This document shows, piece after piece, positions 35,886 through 44,423 of a stretch of DNA of 64,000 nucleotides; positions within the stretch are counted from its first letter, which is position 1; each line of letters starts with the position of its first letter. The DNA is from an uncultured Paracoccaceae bacterium (lineage in GTDB: Bacteria; Pseudomonadota; Alphaproteobacteria; Rhodobacterales; Rhodobacteraceae), in contig CANMKS010000001.1 of assembly GCA_947498645.1 (NCBI GenBank), positions 844,032 to 908,031 of the forward strand, written 5' to 3'. Below the pieces are notes generated by a model. That model was not told the origin of the DNA. It did not search any database and was given only the letters and a program-made list of their open reading frames with translations. Both the position numbers and the translations under genes were made by a program.

Positions 35886-36276
35886 AAACACTGGGCCCGG
35901 CCCACAGCAAATGCATGTCCTTCTTTCGCAATGCGCCAGAACCGGCCATTGGATTGCACGGTGAGTTGGCGAAAGGCGCGCAGCGCGGTAATTGTTGTGA
36001 GAAGAGAAAGGGCTAAAGAGAATTTGAAGCGAACGCAGCCAAATTGAATTTCTCAGAATAGAGCAATGAAACCTCTCAAGATCCGCAAAGATGCCAGCCT
36101 TTTTCCAGGCTATCGTTTTGCGAAAGAGGGAACAAAGCCAGCGCCATGATGCGGACCAGCAACATTGATTCCGCTGCAAATTTCGTTCCAGTCGCTGTCG
36201 TGTAGCGCCCGGATTTCCTAGCCGTGGAAGCACTTTTGGCGCGAAACGCGTTAAAGCATTGCAATAAAAGAGTAAA
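35886..36276. other. Gene-free stretch before tRNA-Lys
   Basis: No gene is supported in these 391 bases. A short frame on the minus strand runs into tRNA-Lys and shows no family resemblance or ribosome site. A 13-base palindrome-like TGGGCCCGGCCCA near 35895 may mark the transcript end of the rightward operon. Confidence 0.5.
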
Positions 36277-36352
36277 TGGTGAGCCGTGATGGGTTCGAAC
36301 CATCGACCTACTGATTAAAAGTCAGTTGCTCTACCAACTGAGCTAACGGCCC
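36277..36352 (-). tRNA. tRNA-Lys (anticodon TTT)
   Basis: 76-base tRNA on the minus strand. The acceptor stem is GGGCCGT/ACGGCTC (one G-T pair). The D-arm is GCTCAGTTGGTAGAGC. The anticodon arm ACTGA-CTTTTAA-TCAGT gives TTT. The T-loop is GGTTCGAACCC, with an encoded CCA. Confidence 0.97.
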
Positions 36353-36363
36353 ACTAGAGGCGC

Positions 36364-36392
36364 TACTTAGAAAGGCCCGCGCGTGTGGTCAA
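36364..36392 (-). promoter_or_regulatory. Promoter of tRNA-Lys
   Basis: On the minus strand, TTGACC (36392-36387) and TAAGTA (36369-36364) are 17 bases apart and end 11 bases before the tRNA 5' end, a standard housekeeping promoter arrangement. Confidence 0.7.
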
Positions 36393-36448
36393 CCCCCAAA
36401 TGCGGCCCACCGCTGGATAAGTGCCCGCGCTTTGACTATATCGCCGCC

Positions 36449-37264
36449 ATGACCGCAAACGACTCAGCATATTTGCCCTTTATGAAGATGCACGGGCTCG
36501 GAAACGACTTTGTTGTCGTGGACGAACGGGGAATCACGCCGCGCGTTGATGCTGCTGTCGCCATGGCCATGGCAGACCGCAATCGGGGTGTTGGGTTTGA
36601 TCAACTGGCCGTGCTGTCTGAGACGCCCGATGCTGACGTGCATCTGACCTTCTGGAACAGCGACGGATCGCAATCCGCTGCCTGCGGCAATGCCACCCGC
36701 TGCATCGCCCGCCATCTGATGGATGCGACCGGAAAGACCGCGCTCACCATTACCACGGATCGTGGCGCGTTGCTGGCACGGGACGCGGGCGACGGGCTGA
36801 CGTCGGTCAATATGGGTCAGCCGCAGTTGGCGTGGGATGAAATCCCGTTGTCCCATGAAGTGGACACGCTGGCGCTGCCGATCGACGGTGCCCCTTCAGC
36901 AACAGGCATGGGCAATCCGCATTGCACCTTCTTTGTGGATGACGCTGAATCCATTGATCTGGCGGCCAAGGGGGCAGCCCTTGAGCATCATCCCCTTTTT
37001 CCGCAGCGCACCAATGTGCAATATGCGAGCCTGCTTGGCCCCGACCATCTGCGCATGCGCGTTTGGGAGCGGGGCGTCGGGATTACGCTGGCTTCCGGCT
37101 CTTCCTCCTGCGCCACTGCCGTTGCTGCCGCCCGCCGTGGCCTGACCGGGCGGGATGTGACGATTGATCTGGATGGTGGCCGGCTTCAGGTCAGCTGGCG
37201 TGATGATGGGGTCTGGATGACCGGACCGACCGCCCATGTCTTTGACGGCGTCTGGCGTGTGTGA
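36449..37264 (+). CDS. dapF: Diaminopimelate epimerase, second catalytic Cys replaced by Ser
   Basis: 271-residue DapF-family protein, which interconverts LL- and meso-diaminopimelate for lysine and peptidoglycan synthesis by a two-cysteine mechanism. N-terminal MHGLGNDF and the first active-site motif [15 protein letters not shown] (Cys79) are intact. The second motif, normally ERGVGETLACGTGACA, reads [16 protein letters not shown], so the catalytic Cys position is Ser216; Cys221 remains five residues later. I chose ATG 36449; an ATG at 36482 ([10 protein letters not shown]) is possible. It overlaps mtaB (TGATG). Family membership is clear; activity with Ser216 is open. Confidence 0.9.
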   Translation: MTANDSAYLPFMKMHGLGNDFVVVDERGITPRVDAAVAMAMADRNRGVGFDQLAVLSETPDADVHLTFWNSDGSQSAACGNATRCIARHLMDATGKTALTITTDRGALLARDAGDGLTSVNMGQPQLAWDEIPLSHEVDTLALPIDGAPSATGMGNPHCTFFVDDAESIDLAAKGAALEHHPLFPQRTNVQYASLLGPDHLRMRVWERGVGITLASGSSSCATAVAAARRGLTGRDVTIDLDGGRLQVSWRDDGVWMTGPTAHVFDGVWRV

Positions 37265-38523
37265 TGTCTGATCAGGCACCCATCTTTTCCAACCACGGTT
37301 GCAGGCTCAACGCCTATGAGACCGAGGCAATGAAAGACCTCGCCAAGGCCGCAGGCGTGGATAACGCCATCGTGGTGAACACCTGTGCGGTGACATCAGA
37401 GGCCGTGCGCAAAGCCCGGCAGGACATCCGCAAGCTGCGCCGCGATCATCCTGACGCCAAACTGATCGTGACAGGCTGTGCCGCCCAGACAGAGCCGGAC
37501 ACATTTGCCAAGATGGACGAGGTTGATGTCGTTCTTGGCAACACCGAAAAGATGAACCCGGCGACATGGGCAGGCCTTGCCCCTGATTTGATCGGGCGGA
37601 CCGAACCGGTGCAGGTCGATGACATCATGTCTGTGACTGAAACGGCGGGCCACCTGATTGACGGTTTTGGCACCCGTAGCCGCGCCTACGTTCAGGTCCA
37701 GAATGGCTGTGATCACCGCTGCACTTTCTGCATCATTCCCTATGGCCGTGGCAATTCCCGCTCGGTGCCTGCCGGTGTTGTTGTGGATCAGATCAAGCGG
37801 TTGGTTGACAAAGGCTACAACGAGGTTGTGCTGACAGGCGTAGACCTGACCAGTTGGGGCGCGGACCTGCCCGGCGGGCCAAAACTGGGCGATCTGGTCA
37901 TGCGCATCCTGAAACTGGTACCCGACCTGCCACGCCTGCGGATCAGTTCTATCGACAGTATCGAGGTTGATGAAAACCTCATGCAGGCCATCGCGACCGA
38001 ACCGCGCCTGATGCCGCATCTTCACCTGTCGCTTCAACACGGCGACAACATGATCCTCAAGCGGATGAAGCGCCGCCATTTGCGTGACGATGCCATCGCC
38101 TTTTGCCAGGAAGCGCGCAAGCTGCGCCCGGATATGACTTATGGCGCCGATATCATCGCCGGTTTCCCGACCGAAACAGATGAGATGTTCGCCAACTCGC
38201 TTGCATTGGTTGAAGAATGTGACCTGACCTGGTTGCACGTCTTTCCGTATTCGCCGCGTCCGGGCACGCCTGCGGCCAAAATGCCAGCGGTCAACGGCAA
38301 GCTGATCAAAGATCGCGCAGCACGGTTGCGCGCGGCTGGGTCCGCGCAGGTCGATCGTCACCTCAAGGCACAATCGGGCAAGACCCATCGGATCCTGATG
38401 GAAAATGCGCGTATGGGCCGAACAGAGCAATTTACCGAAGTTGTTTTTGGCAGCGACCAACCCGAAAGCCAGATCGTGCGGGCCCGGATCACGGGATTTG
38501 CTGGCCAGCAATTAACAGCATGA
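37264..38523 (+). CDS. mtaB: tRNA t6A37 methylthiotransferase
   Basis: 419-residue radical-SAM methylthiotransferase that turns t6A37 into ms2t6A in ANN-decoding tRNAs. The N-terminal UPF0004 domain has Cys in NHGCRLN, NTCAVT and TGCAAQ for the auxiliary cluster. The radical-SAM motif is CDHRCTFC. Later ISSIDSIEVDENL and HLSLQHGDNMILKRMKRRH match the MtaB subgroup rather than MiaB. ATG 37264 overlaps the dapF stop, and its own stop overlaps the next gene. Confidence 0.94.
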   Translation: MSDQAPIFSNHGCRLNAYETEAMKDLAKAAGVDNAIVVNTCAVTSEAVRKARQDIRKLRRDHPDAKLIVTGCAAQTEPDTFAKMDEVDVVLGNTEKMNPATWAGLAPDLIGRTEPVQVDDIMSVTETAGHLIDGFGTRSRAYVQVQNGCDHRCTFCIIPYGRGNSRSVPAGVVVDQIKRLVDKGYNEVVLTGVDLTSWGADLPGGPKLGDLVMRILKLVPDLPRLRISSIDSIEVDENLMQAIATEPRLMPHLHLSLQHGDNMILKRMKRRHLRDDAIAFCQEARKLRPDMTYGADIIAGFPTETDEMFANSLALVEECDLTWLHVFPYSPRPGTPAAKMPAVNGKLIKDRAARLRAAGSAQVDRHLKAQSGKTHRILMENARMGRTEQFTEVVFGSDQPESQIVRARITGFAGQQLTA

Positions 38524-39152
38524 CGACGCTTCCCATCCTCTGGACTTTCCGGCGCTGCCCCTACGCCATGCGTGCCCGTCTGGCGATCCAATCCAGCGGG
38601 CGACCGGTTCAACTTCGAGAAATCCTGCTAAAGGACAAACCGGCGCCTTTCCTCGCGGCTTCGCCCAAGGGTACTGTGCCGGTGCTGCAAGACGGCGATA
38701 CCGTGGTCGAGGAAAGCCGCGATGTGATGTTGTGGGCGTTGCGTCAGAGTGACCCCGAAGGCTGGCTGGACATGCCGCAAGAAGGGTTTGATCTGATTGA
38801 TACCTGTGATGGCCCGTTCAAGCAGGCGCTGGATCACACCAAATATGCGGTGCGTTTTCCCAACCGTGACGAAGCGGCAGAGCGGGCAAAGGCGATGGTC
38901 TTTCTGGCAGCGCTCAATGACCGCCTGAACCACAGCACGTTCCTGATGGGGCCGAAACGCAGGCTAGCGGATATGGCGATCCTGCCATTTGTGCGGCAAT
39001 TCGCGAATACGGACCGGGCATGGTTTGACGCGCAGGGGCTTGTTCCGCTGACCCAATGGCTCGATGCGTTTCTGACTTCTGATCGGTTCCGCACGATCAT
39101 GGTGAAATATCCACCTTGGCAAGCTGGGCAAGATCAGGTCTTGTTTCCCTGA
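38520..39152 (+). CDS. Glutathione S-transferase family protein
   Basis: 210-residue GST. The thioredoxin-like N-terminal domain has FRRCPYAMRARLA (Cys13-Pro14 near the glutathione site), KGTVPVLQDGDTVVEESRDVMLW with the cis-Pro and Glu-Ser glutathione-binding pair, then a helical C-terminal domain. The CPYAMRAR motif is closest to Omega/GrxB-like forms. ATG overlaps the mtaB stop by 4 bases. Confidence 0.88.
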   Translation: MTTLPILWTFRRCPYAMRARLAIQSSGRPVQLREILLKDKPAPFLAASPKGTVPVLQDGDTVVEESRDVMLWALRQSDPEGWLDMPQEGFDLIDTCDGPFKQALDHTKYAVRFPNRDEAAERAKAMVFLAALNDRLNHSTFLMGPKRRLADMAILPFVRQFANTDRAWFDAQGLVPLTQWLDAFLTSDRFRTIMVKYPPWQAGQDQVLFP

Positions 39153-39175
39153 TCCCAGAACAAGGACACATCCCC

Positions 39176-39778
39176 ATGCAACTCTTGATCTCTCCGGCCT
39201 CTCCTTTTGTGCGCAAGGTGCGCGTCGTTCTGCGTGAAGCAAAGCTGATGGACACCGTTGAAGAGGTGAATGTCACAACCACGCCGATGAACTCTGCCCC
39301 TGAGGTTGTGGCAGCGAACCCCATGGGCAAGATCCCCGCGCTGATCCGCGCCGATGGTCCCGCTATCTATGATAGCCGGGTCATCACACGCTTTCTGGAT
39401 GACCATGCAGGCAGCAATCTTTATCCGCAAAGCCGTATCTGGGAAATCCTGACACTCGAAGCCACAGCAGACGCCATTATGGATGCAACCGTTGCCATGT
39501 CCTACGAGGCGCGGCTGCGCCCTCAAGAACAGCAATCGCCCGATTGGGTCGAGGCGCAATGGGCCAAGGCCGCGCGTGGCATTTCCGCGGTCAACAGCCG
39601 CTGGATGAGCCACCTATCGGGTCCGCTGAATATTGGGCAGATTGGCGTGGCCTGCGCGCTGTCCTACATCGACCTGAGACATGACGCGCGTGGCTGGCGC
39701 AACGGGAATGAGGCATTGGCGAACTGGCACGCTGACTTTTCCGCGCGCGACAGCATGGTTGCGACCAAACCTGAATAA
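39176..39778 (+). CDS. Glutathione S-transferase family protein
   Basis: 200-residue GST with N-terminal SPASPFVRKVRVVLREAKL (Ser near the thiol site), NPMGKIPALIRADGPAIYDSRVI (cis-Pro and Asp-Ser), and a helical C-terminal half with MSHLSGPLNIGQIGVACAL. AAGGA lies upstream of the ATG at 39176. It is the second GST in tandem with 38520-39152 but only distantly related to it. Substrate unknown. Confidence 0.88.
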   Translation: MQLLISPASPFVRKVRVVLREAKLMDTVEEVNVTTTPMNSAPEVVAANPMGKIPALIRADGPAIYDSRVITRFLDDHAGSNLYPQSRIWEILTLEATADAIMDATVAMSYEARLRPQEQQSPDWVEAQWAKAARGISAVNSRWMSHLSGPLNIGQIGVACALSYIDLRHDARGWRNGNEALANWHADFSARDSMVATKPE

Positions 39779-39783
39779 CCGGC

Positions 39784-40428
39784 TTAGAAGTTAAAGCTGA
39801 CGCCCACGTTGAGGGCGTTCGTCACTACATCGGTCTCAAGCGTACCGCCGGATTCCAGATCGGCGGTGTTTGACGAATAGGTGCCTTTGTATTCACCAAA
39901 GACAGACCACTGTTCGTTGATCGGCATGGATGCACCTGCGATCCAAGTCGCCGCAGGGCCGGTGATCTGATAGCCAAATGTCTCTGACGTGCCATTGGTC
40001 AGCTCAACATGCGGTAAGGACAGACCAACACCGCCACCTACATAGGGGCTGACGTTGCCAACAACCGGACCCCAGCGGCGATAGGCATTGACGGTCAGCG
40101 TGTTCAGGCCGTCCGTCATCTCAAGCACATCATAGCCCGCAGGCAGGGAGTCATCCGTCGGATAGACCTTGTTGTGGGCGAAATCCAAACCATAGCCAAA
40201 GGTCGGCGACTGCCACCGCGTGGCGCGGATGCCGTAGTATGGTGGTGCCTCAAAGGACCGACCTTCCCAATCAATGGAAAAATCATCATCGCCAATCTCA
40301 GGATCACGAATCGCGATGTCAGATGATGGCGCGGACTGCACGCCGCCATAAAAGCTCAGCTGCACCTCTGCAGGTGCAGTTGCCGGAGCGGCCAGAAGTG
40401 CCAAGCACAATAGAAGCGCGCGATTCAT
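39784..40428 (-). CDS. Outer-membrane beta-barrel protein
   Basis: 214-residue protein with signal peptide (ATAPAE) and alternating hydrophobic strands ending in ALNVGVSFNF, the aromatic C-terminus recognised by the BAM machinery. Strand segments such as VQLSFYGGVQ, YGIRATRW, YVGGGVGLS and WSVFGEYKGTYS suggest an eight-stranded barrel. Related roseobacter proteins are, from memory, sometimes labelled lipid A oxidase; I would not assert that activity. I chose ATG 40428 over an upstream start that adds a cysteine-rich non-signal tail. Convergent with the GST gene, 5 bases apart. Confidence 0.78.
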   Translation of the reverse strand: MNRALLLCLALLAAPATAPAEVQLSFYGGVQSAPSSDIAIRDPEIGDDDFSIDWEGRSFEAPPYYGIRATRWQSPTFGYGLDFAHNKVYPTDDSLPAGYDVLEMTDGLNTLTVNAYRRWGPVVGNVSPYVGGGVGLSLPHVELTNGTSETFGYQITGPAATWIAGASMPINEQWSVFGEYKGTYSSNTADLESGGTLETDVVTNALNVGVSFNF

Positions 40429-40569
40429 GACGGATTGTCGTCCAGTTTGAGTGGTATTGATGCAATTAGAGCAACTAAGCAGATTCTGACAACACAACAT
40501 TAAGCGAGCATGAATTGTGACAGGGTGATTGTAGCGACGCTGTCACAGCTTGTGCATGGAACCGGAATT

Positions 40570-40602
40570 TTTCCGCCTATCATAGGCACTTATCGGCGGA
40601 AA
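40570..40602. repeat. 33-bp dyad resembling a tyrosine-recombinase core site
   Basis: Arms TTTCCGCCTAT and ATCGGCGGAAA are inverted with one mismatch in 11, around an 11-base spacer. The left arm extends into a 13-base palindrome, GCCTATCATAGGC. The arm-spacer-arm size is that of a recombinase crossover site, but no recombinase gene is in the window. Confidence 0.4.
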
Positions 40603-40790
40603 TTGGAGCACAACCCCACTGATACGACAAACGCTTGGCGGCGAATCGACGCAAAGATGCGCGCGACTGGACTTCCCGAACACGAGGCCGCGAGGGTCGT
40701 TTGAAGACAAGAAACTCACCTTAGGCATCAAACTGCGCCCGAATGTCCGCTGGACGTTGATGGTTTTGGTGGATAAACAGCGGGAAACTT

Positions 40791-40811
40791 GGCCAAAAAC
40801 GCGTTTTGGCC
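40791..40811. promoter_or_regulatory. Hairpin/dyad upstream of petA
   Basis: GGCCAAAA-ACGCG-TTTTGGCC, 8-base perfect arms, 53 bases before the petA start. It could be an operator or a leader hairpin of the bc1 operon. Confidence 0.5.
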
Positions 40812-40863
40812 GAACTCTTTGAAGATAGCCCTCGGGCTTGTAACGGAATCGGAGATGTAACTC

Positions 40864-41421
40864 GTGTCACATGCAGATGATCATCAGGGTACACGCCGCG
40901 ACTTTCTGTATTACGCAACCGCTGGTGCGGGCGTTGTAATGACAGGCGCCGCGGTTTGGCCGCTGGTTAACCAGATGAACCCGTCCGCGGATGTCTTGGC
41001 GCTCGCCTCGATCCGTGTTGACATCAGCGCGGTCGAGCCGGGAACGCAAATCACAGTGCTTTGGCAGGGTAAGCCGGTCTTTATCCGGTCCCGTACCGAA
41101 GAAGAGATTGCAGAGGCCCGCGCCGTTAATGTGGATGATCTGCCGGACGCCGACGCCAACAATGCCAACCTTGGTGAAGCACCTGCAACGGACGAAAACC
41201 GCGCACTGTCCGAGGACGGCAAATGGTTGGTCCAGATGGGTGTGTGCACCCACCTTGGCTGCGTGCCATTGGGCGACGCGGGCGATTTCCATGGGTGGTT
41301 CTGCCCCTGCCATGGTTCGCACTACGATACATCCGGTCGGATCCGCAAAGGCCCAGCGCCACGCAACCTGCCCGTCCCTGTCGCGTCCTTTGCGGACGAA
41401 ACAACAATCCAACTGGGTTAA
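40864..41421 (+). CDS. petA: Rieske iron-sulfur subunit of cytochrome bc1
   Basis: 185-residue Rieske protein, taking electrons from ubiquinol and passing them to cytochrome c1. The N-terminus has a twin-arginine anchor ([14 protein letters not shown]) that stays as a membrane helix. The [2Fe-2S] ligands lie in CTHLGC and CPCHGSHYD. It starts with GTG at 40864, with GGAG 9 bases upstream. It leads petB and petC. Confidence 0.96.
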   Translation: MSHADDHQGTRRDFLYYATAGAGVVMTGAAVWPLVNQMNPSADVLALASIRVDISAVEPGTQITVLWQGKPVFIRSRTEEEIAEARAVNVDDLPDADANNANLGEAPATDENRALSEDGKWLVQMGVCTHLGCVPLGDAGDFHGWFCPCHGSHYDTSGRIRKGPAPRNLPVPVASFADETTIQLG

Positions 41422-41433
41422 GGAGAGAAAGCC

Positions 41434-42777
41434 ATGGGCGGAATTCCCCACGACCATTACGAACCAAAGTCCGGCGCCGAAAAGTGGCTTCACAGCCGCC
41501 TGCCGATTGTTGGTCTGCTCTATGACACACTAATGATCCCCACACCCAAGAACCTGAACTGGATGTGGATCTGGGGCATCGTTCTTGTTTTCACACTCGT
41601 GCTGCAAATCGCGACGGGTGTTGTGCTGGTCATGCACTATGTGCCGCATGTCGATATGGCATTTGCGTCCGTCGAACATATCATGCGTGATGTGAATGGC
41701 GGCCATATGATCCGCTATTTCCACATGAATGGCGCATCACTATTCTTTGTTGCCGTCTATCTGCACATGTTCCGGTCGCTCTACTACGGGTCCTACAAGG
41801 CCCCACGCGAAGTCACATGGATCGTCGGCATGCTGATGTATCTGCTGATGATGGGCACGGCATTCATGGGTTACGTACTGCCCTGGGGACAGATGTCATT
41901 CCACGGTACGGCCGTTATCACCGGTCTGTTTGGTGCGATCCCCTTCATTGGCGATAGCGTGCAAACATGGCTGCTGGGTGCGTCTGCTGTGGGTCAGCCT
42001 GCGCTGAACCGCTTCTTTTCACTGCACTATCTGCTGCCTTTCATCCTTCTGGGTCTGACGATTGTTCACGTCTGGGCATTCCACTCTACGGGCAACAACA
42101 ACCCAACCGGTGTTGAAGTACGTCGCACCTCCAAGGAAGACGCGGCCAAGGATACACTGCCATTCTGGCCATACTTCGTGATCAAGGATCTGTTTGCGCT
42201 AGCGGTTATCCTTGCTGTGTTTGTTGCGGTTGTGGGCTTCATGCCGAACTACCTTGGCCACCCCGACAACTACATCCCCGCCAACCCGCTGGCGACACCA
42301 TCGCACATCGTGCCTGAATGGTACTTCCTGCCATTCTACGCGATCCTGCGTGCCTTTACCGCTGACGTCTGGGTTGTGCAGATCGTACAATTCCTGAGCT
42401 TTGGCATCATCGACGCAAAATTCTTTGGTGTGCTCGCGATGTTTGGCGCAATCGCCGTGATGGCGCTGGCGCCATGGCTGGACACATCCACCGTACGCTC
42501 TGGCCGCTACCGCCCGACGTTCAAATGGTGGTTCTGGTTGCTGGTGATCGACTTTATCGTGCTGATGTGGGTTGGTGCGCGCCCGGCCGAATATCCTTAC
42601 GACTGGATTTCGCTGATCGCGTCGGCCTATTGGTTCGCCTACTTCCTTGTCATCTTGCCGCTGTTGGGTGTGATCGAAAAACCAACCACCCCACCATCGA
42701 CCATCGAAGAAGACTTCAACGCGCACTACGCGCCGAAAGGCGATGGCGCAAAGCCAGCCGCCAGCCCGGCCGAGTGA
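41434..42777 (+). CDS. petB: Cytochrome b subunit of bc1 complex
   Basis: 447-residue membrane subunit that binds two hemes b and carries both quinone sites. Heme ligands are His97 and His111 in helix B and His198 and His212 in helix D. The quinol-oxidation motif PEWY is at 294-297. Eight hydrophobic helices are visible, and the length is typical of alphaproteobacteria. It lies 12 bases after petA. Confidence 0.98.
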   Translation: MGGIPHDHYEPKSGAEKWLHSRLPIVGLLYDTLMIPTPKNLNWMWIWGIVLVFTLVLQIATGVVLVMHYVPHVDMAFASVEHIMRDVNGGHMIRYFHMNGASLFFVAVYLHMFRSLYYGSYKAPREVTWIVGMLMYLLMMGTAFMGYVLPWGQMSFHGTAVITGLFGAIPFIGDSVQTWLLGASAVGQPALNRFFSLHYLLPFILLGLTIVHVWAFHSTGNNNPTGVEVRRTSKEDAAKDTLPFWPYFVIKDLFALAVILAVFVAVVGFMPNYLGHPDNYIPANPLATPSHIVPEWYFLPFYAILRAFTADVWVVQIVQFLSFGIIDAKFFGVLAMFGAIAVMALAPWLDTSTVRSGRYRPTFKWWFWLLVIDFIVLMWVGARPAEYPYDWISLIASAYWFAYFLVILPLLGVIEKPTTPPSTIEEDFNAHYAPKGDGAKPAASPAE

Positions 42778-42787
42778 GAGAGGACCA

Positions 42788-43651
42788 ATGAATATGTTCC
42801 GTAAAATCACACTCACCGCTGCAACTGCGCTTGCCCTCACCGCAGGGCAGGCCACCGCTGCCGAAGTCGAAACCGAGATCACAGATTTCGCATTCCCGTT
42901 TGAAGGGCCGTTTGGCAGCTACGACCAGATGCAGCTTCAGCGTGGCCTTCAGGTCTACACTGAGATTTGTGCGGCTTGTCACGGTCTGGAGCTTGTCGCA
43001 TTCCGCAACCTGCATGACGAAGGCGGCCCGCACCTGCCCGAAGATCAGACACGCGCCTATGCTGAGTTCTACGAAGTGTTTGACCAGTCGCTGTTCGACG
43101 GCGAAGGCGACTTCCGCCCGGCGACACCGGCGGATCACTTCCCCGGCTCAAGCGTATCCAACGCACCCGACCTGAGCCTGATGGCAAAGGCGCGCGCTGG
43201 TTTCCACGGGCCTTACGGCACCGGCATAAGCCAGTTTGTCAACGGCATGGGTGGCGCGGAGTACATCGCATCGTTGCTGTCCGGCTACCATGAAGAGCCA
43301 GAATGCGCGCTGGAAGGCGAGCCGATGGACGGCTTTTATAACGTGGCCTTTGCCGCCGGTGGTTTTCCCGAAAGCTGCATCGACGATCACGGTCACCACA
43401 TGGTGCCCGGCAGCTGGATTTCCATGTCACAGCCGCTTTGGGGTGATGATGTTGTCTACGAAGACGGCTCCTCTACCGATATTGAGGCCGTGGCACAGGA
43501 CGTTGCCGCATTCCTGATGTGGACAGCCGAGCCAAAACTGGTTGCGCGCAAGCAGGCTGGCCTGACAGGTGTCTTGTTCCTGATAGTCTTGTCTGTGCTG
43601 CTTTACCTGACAAACAAGCGTATCTGGGCACCGCATAAGAACAAAGAGTAA
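42788..43651 (+). CDS. petC: Cytochrome c1
   Basis: 287-residue cytochrome c1. It has a signal peptide (ending QATAAE), a covalent heme site CAACH (Cys61, Cys64, His65), an axial-Met region around [11 protein letters not shown], and a C-terminal membrane anchor ([20 protein letters not shown]). It starts at ATG 42788 after GAGAGAGGACCA. It is the last gene of the operon and is followed by a clear terminator. Confidence 0.97.
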   Translation: MNMFRKITLTAATALALTAGQATAAEVETEITDFAFPFEGPFGSYDQMQLQRGLQVYTEICAACHGLELVAFRNLHDEGGPHLPEDQTRAYAEFYEVFDQSLFDGEGDFRPATPADHFPGSSVSNAPDLSLMAKARAGFHGPYGTGISQFVNGMGGAEYIASLLSGYHEEPECALEGEPMDGFYNVAFAAGGFPESCIDDHGHHMVPGSWISMSQPLWGDDVVYEDGSSTDIEAVAQDVAAFLMWTAEPKLVARKQAGLTGVLFLIVLSVLLYLTNKRIWAPHKNKE

Positions 43652-43673
43652 GATCAGCTGATCTGACAACAAC

Positions 43674-43701
43674 AAAGGCCCGCCAATCTGGCGGGCCTTT
43701 T
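43674..43701 (+). terminator. Rho-independent terminator of petABC
   Basis: AAAGGCCCGCC-AATCT-GGCGGGCCTTT, an 11-base stem with 5-base loop ending in a T-run. It lies 22 bases after the petC stop. Confidence 0.92.
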
Positions 43702-43708
43702 GCGTCAT

Positions 43709-43734
43709 GTAAGGTGGATCATGATCCACCTTAC
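43709..43734. repeat. 26-bp palindrome GTAAGGTGGATC-AT-GATCCACCTTAC, copy 1
   Basis: Perfect inverted repeat. It is identical to the element at 48235-48260 except at the two central bases. Its outer GTAA gives the thiQ stop codon on the minus strand. Probably a REP-like intergenic element that also acts as a hairpin terminator. Confidence 0.9.
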
Positions 43735-44423
43735 CCCAAATAAGCCGCCAGCACCGGTGGCGGATTATCAAGCAACACATCTGTCGCAACAGGCGCGCTA
43801 ACCACGCCGTCAGCAACCACCGCAACATCATCAGCAATGCGGCGGGCATCGGCGGGGTCATGTGTGACCATCACCACGGTCTTGCCAGCGGCAACCAGCT
43901 TGGCTTTGACCAGATCCAGCATGTCGTCCTTTAACGCCGGGCCCAAAGCCGCAAAAGGTTCATCCAGCAAGACCAGCGGCCGCCCTGCGACCAGAACACG
44001 GCCAAGTGCGACGCGACTTTGCTGCCCTCCCGAAAGGGCGCCCGGCTTGCGATCAGCAAAGCCCGACAACCCAACAGACGTTAACGCCTCTGCAACACTC
44101 GCCAACTGCTCGGCAGACAGGCGCAGATCAGGCCGTAGGCCCAGCCCGATGTTTTGCGCAGCCGTCAAATGCGGAAACAGGTTGTTGTCCTGAAACAGCA
44201 TGCTGGCTGGACGGTCACCGGGTTGCATGTCTGTCAGGTTCTGGCCCTTCCACAAGATACGGCCTGCGTCCGGTGCAAGAAACCCCGCGATCGCGGACAG
44301 CAAGGTAGACTTTCCCGCGCCCGATGGGCCCATCAGTGCGGTGACTTTGCCCGCCGCAATCTCGATACGCGCAGTCAAAGCAAAGCTTCCCATGCGCAAA
44401 GTCAGATTCTCAAGCGTCAGCAT
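43731..44423 (-). CDS. thiQ: Thiamine ABC transporter ATP-binding protein
   Basis: 230-residue ATPase with Walker A GPSGAGKST, FQDNNLFPHL Q-loop (typical of ThiQ), ALSGGQQSRVALGR signature, VLLDEPFAALGP Walker B and THD. It drives thiamine/TPP import with ThiB and ThiP. The ATG at 44423 overlaps thiP by 14 bases. Its stop lies inside the 26-bp palindrome. Confidence 0.93.
   Translation of the reverse strand: MLTLENLTLRMGSFALTARIEIAAGKVTALMGPSGAGKSTLLSAIAGFLAPDAGRILWKGQNLTDMQPGDRPASMLFQDNNLFPHLTAAQNIGLGLRPDLRLSAEQLASVAEALTSVGLSGFADRKPGALSGGQQSRVALGRVLVAGRPLVLLDEPFAALGPALKDDMLDLVKAKLVAAGKTVVMVTHDPADARRIADDVAVVADGVVSAPVATDVLLDNPPPVLAAYLG

Larger units (their letters stand above)
40429..40863. 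other. Gene-free stretch upstream of petA
   Basis: This 435-base gap contains a 33-base dyad (40570-40602) and a hairpin (40791-40811), listed separately. A 64-codon frame at 40510 has no ribosome site or recognisable family, and I do not call it. The promoter for petABC probably lies in the last 150 bases. Confidence 0.5.

Noticed and set aside
36076-36303. 75-codon minus-strand frame before tRNA-Lys
   Set aside because: It starts inside the tRNA gene and has no ribosome site or recognisable family.
40510-40704. 64-codon frame upstream of petA
   Set aside because: It runs through the 33-bp dyad, has no ribosome site, and shows no family resemblance.
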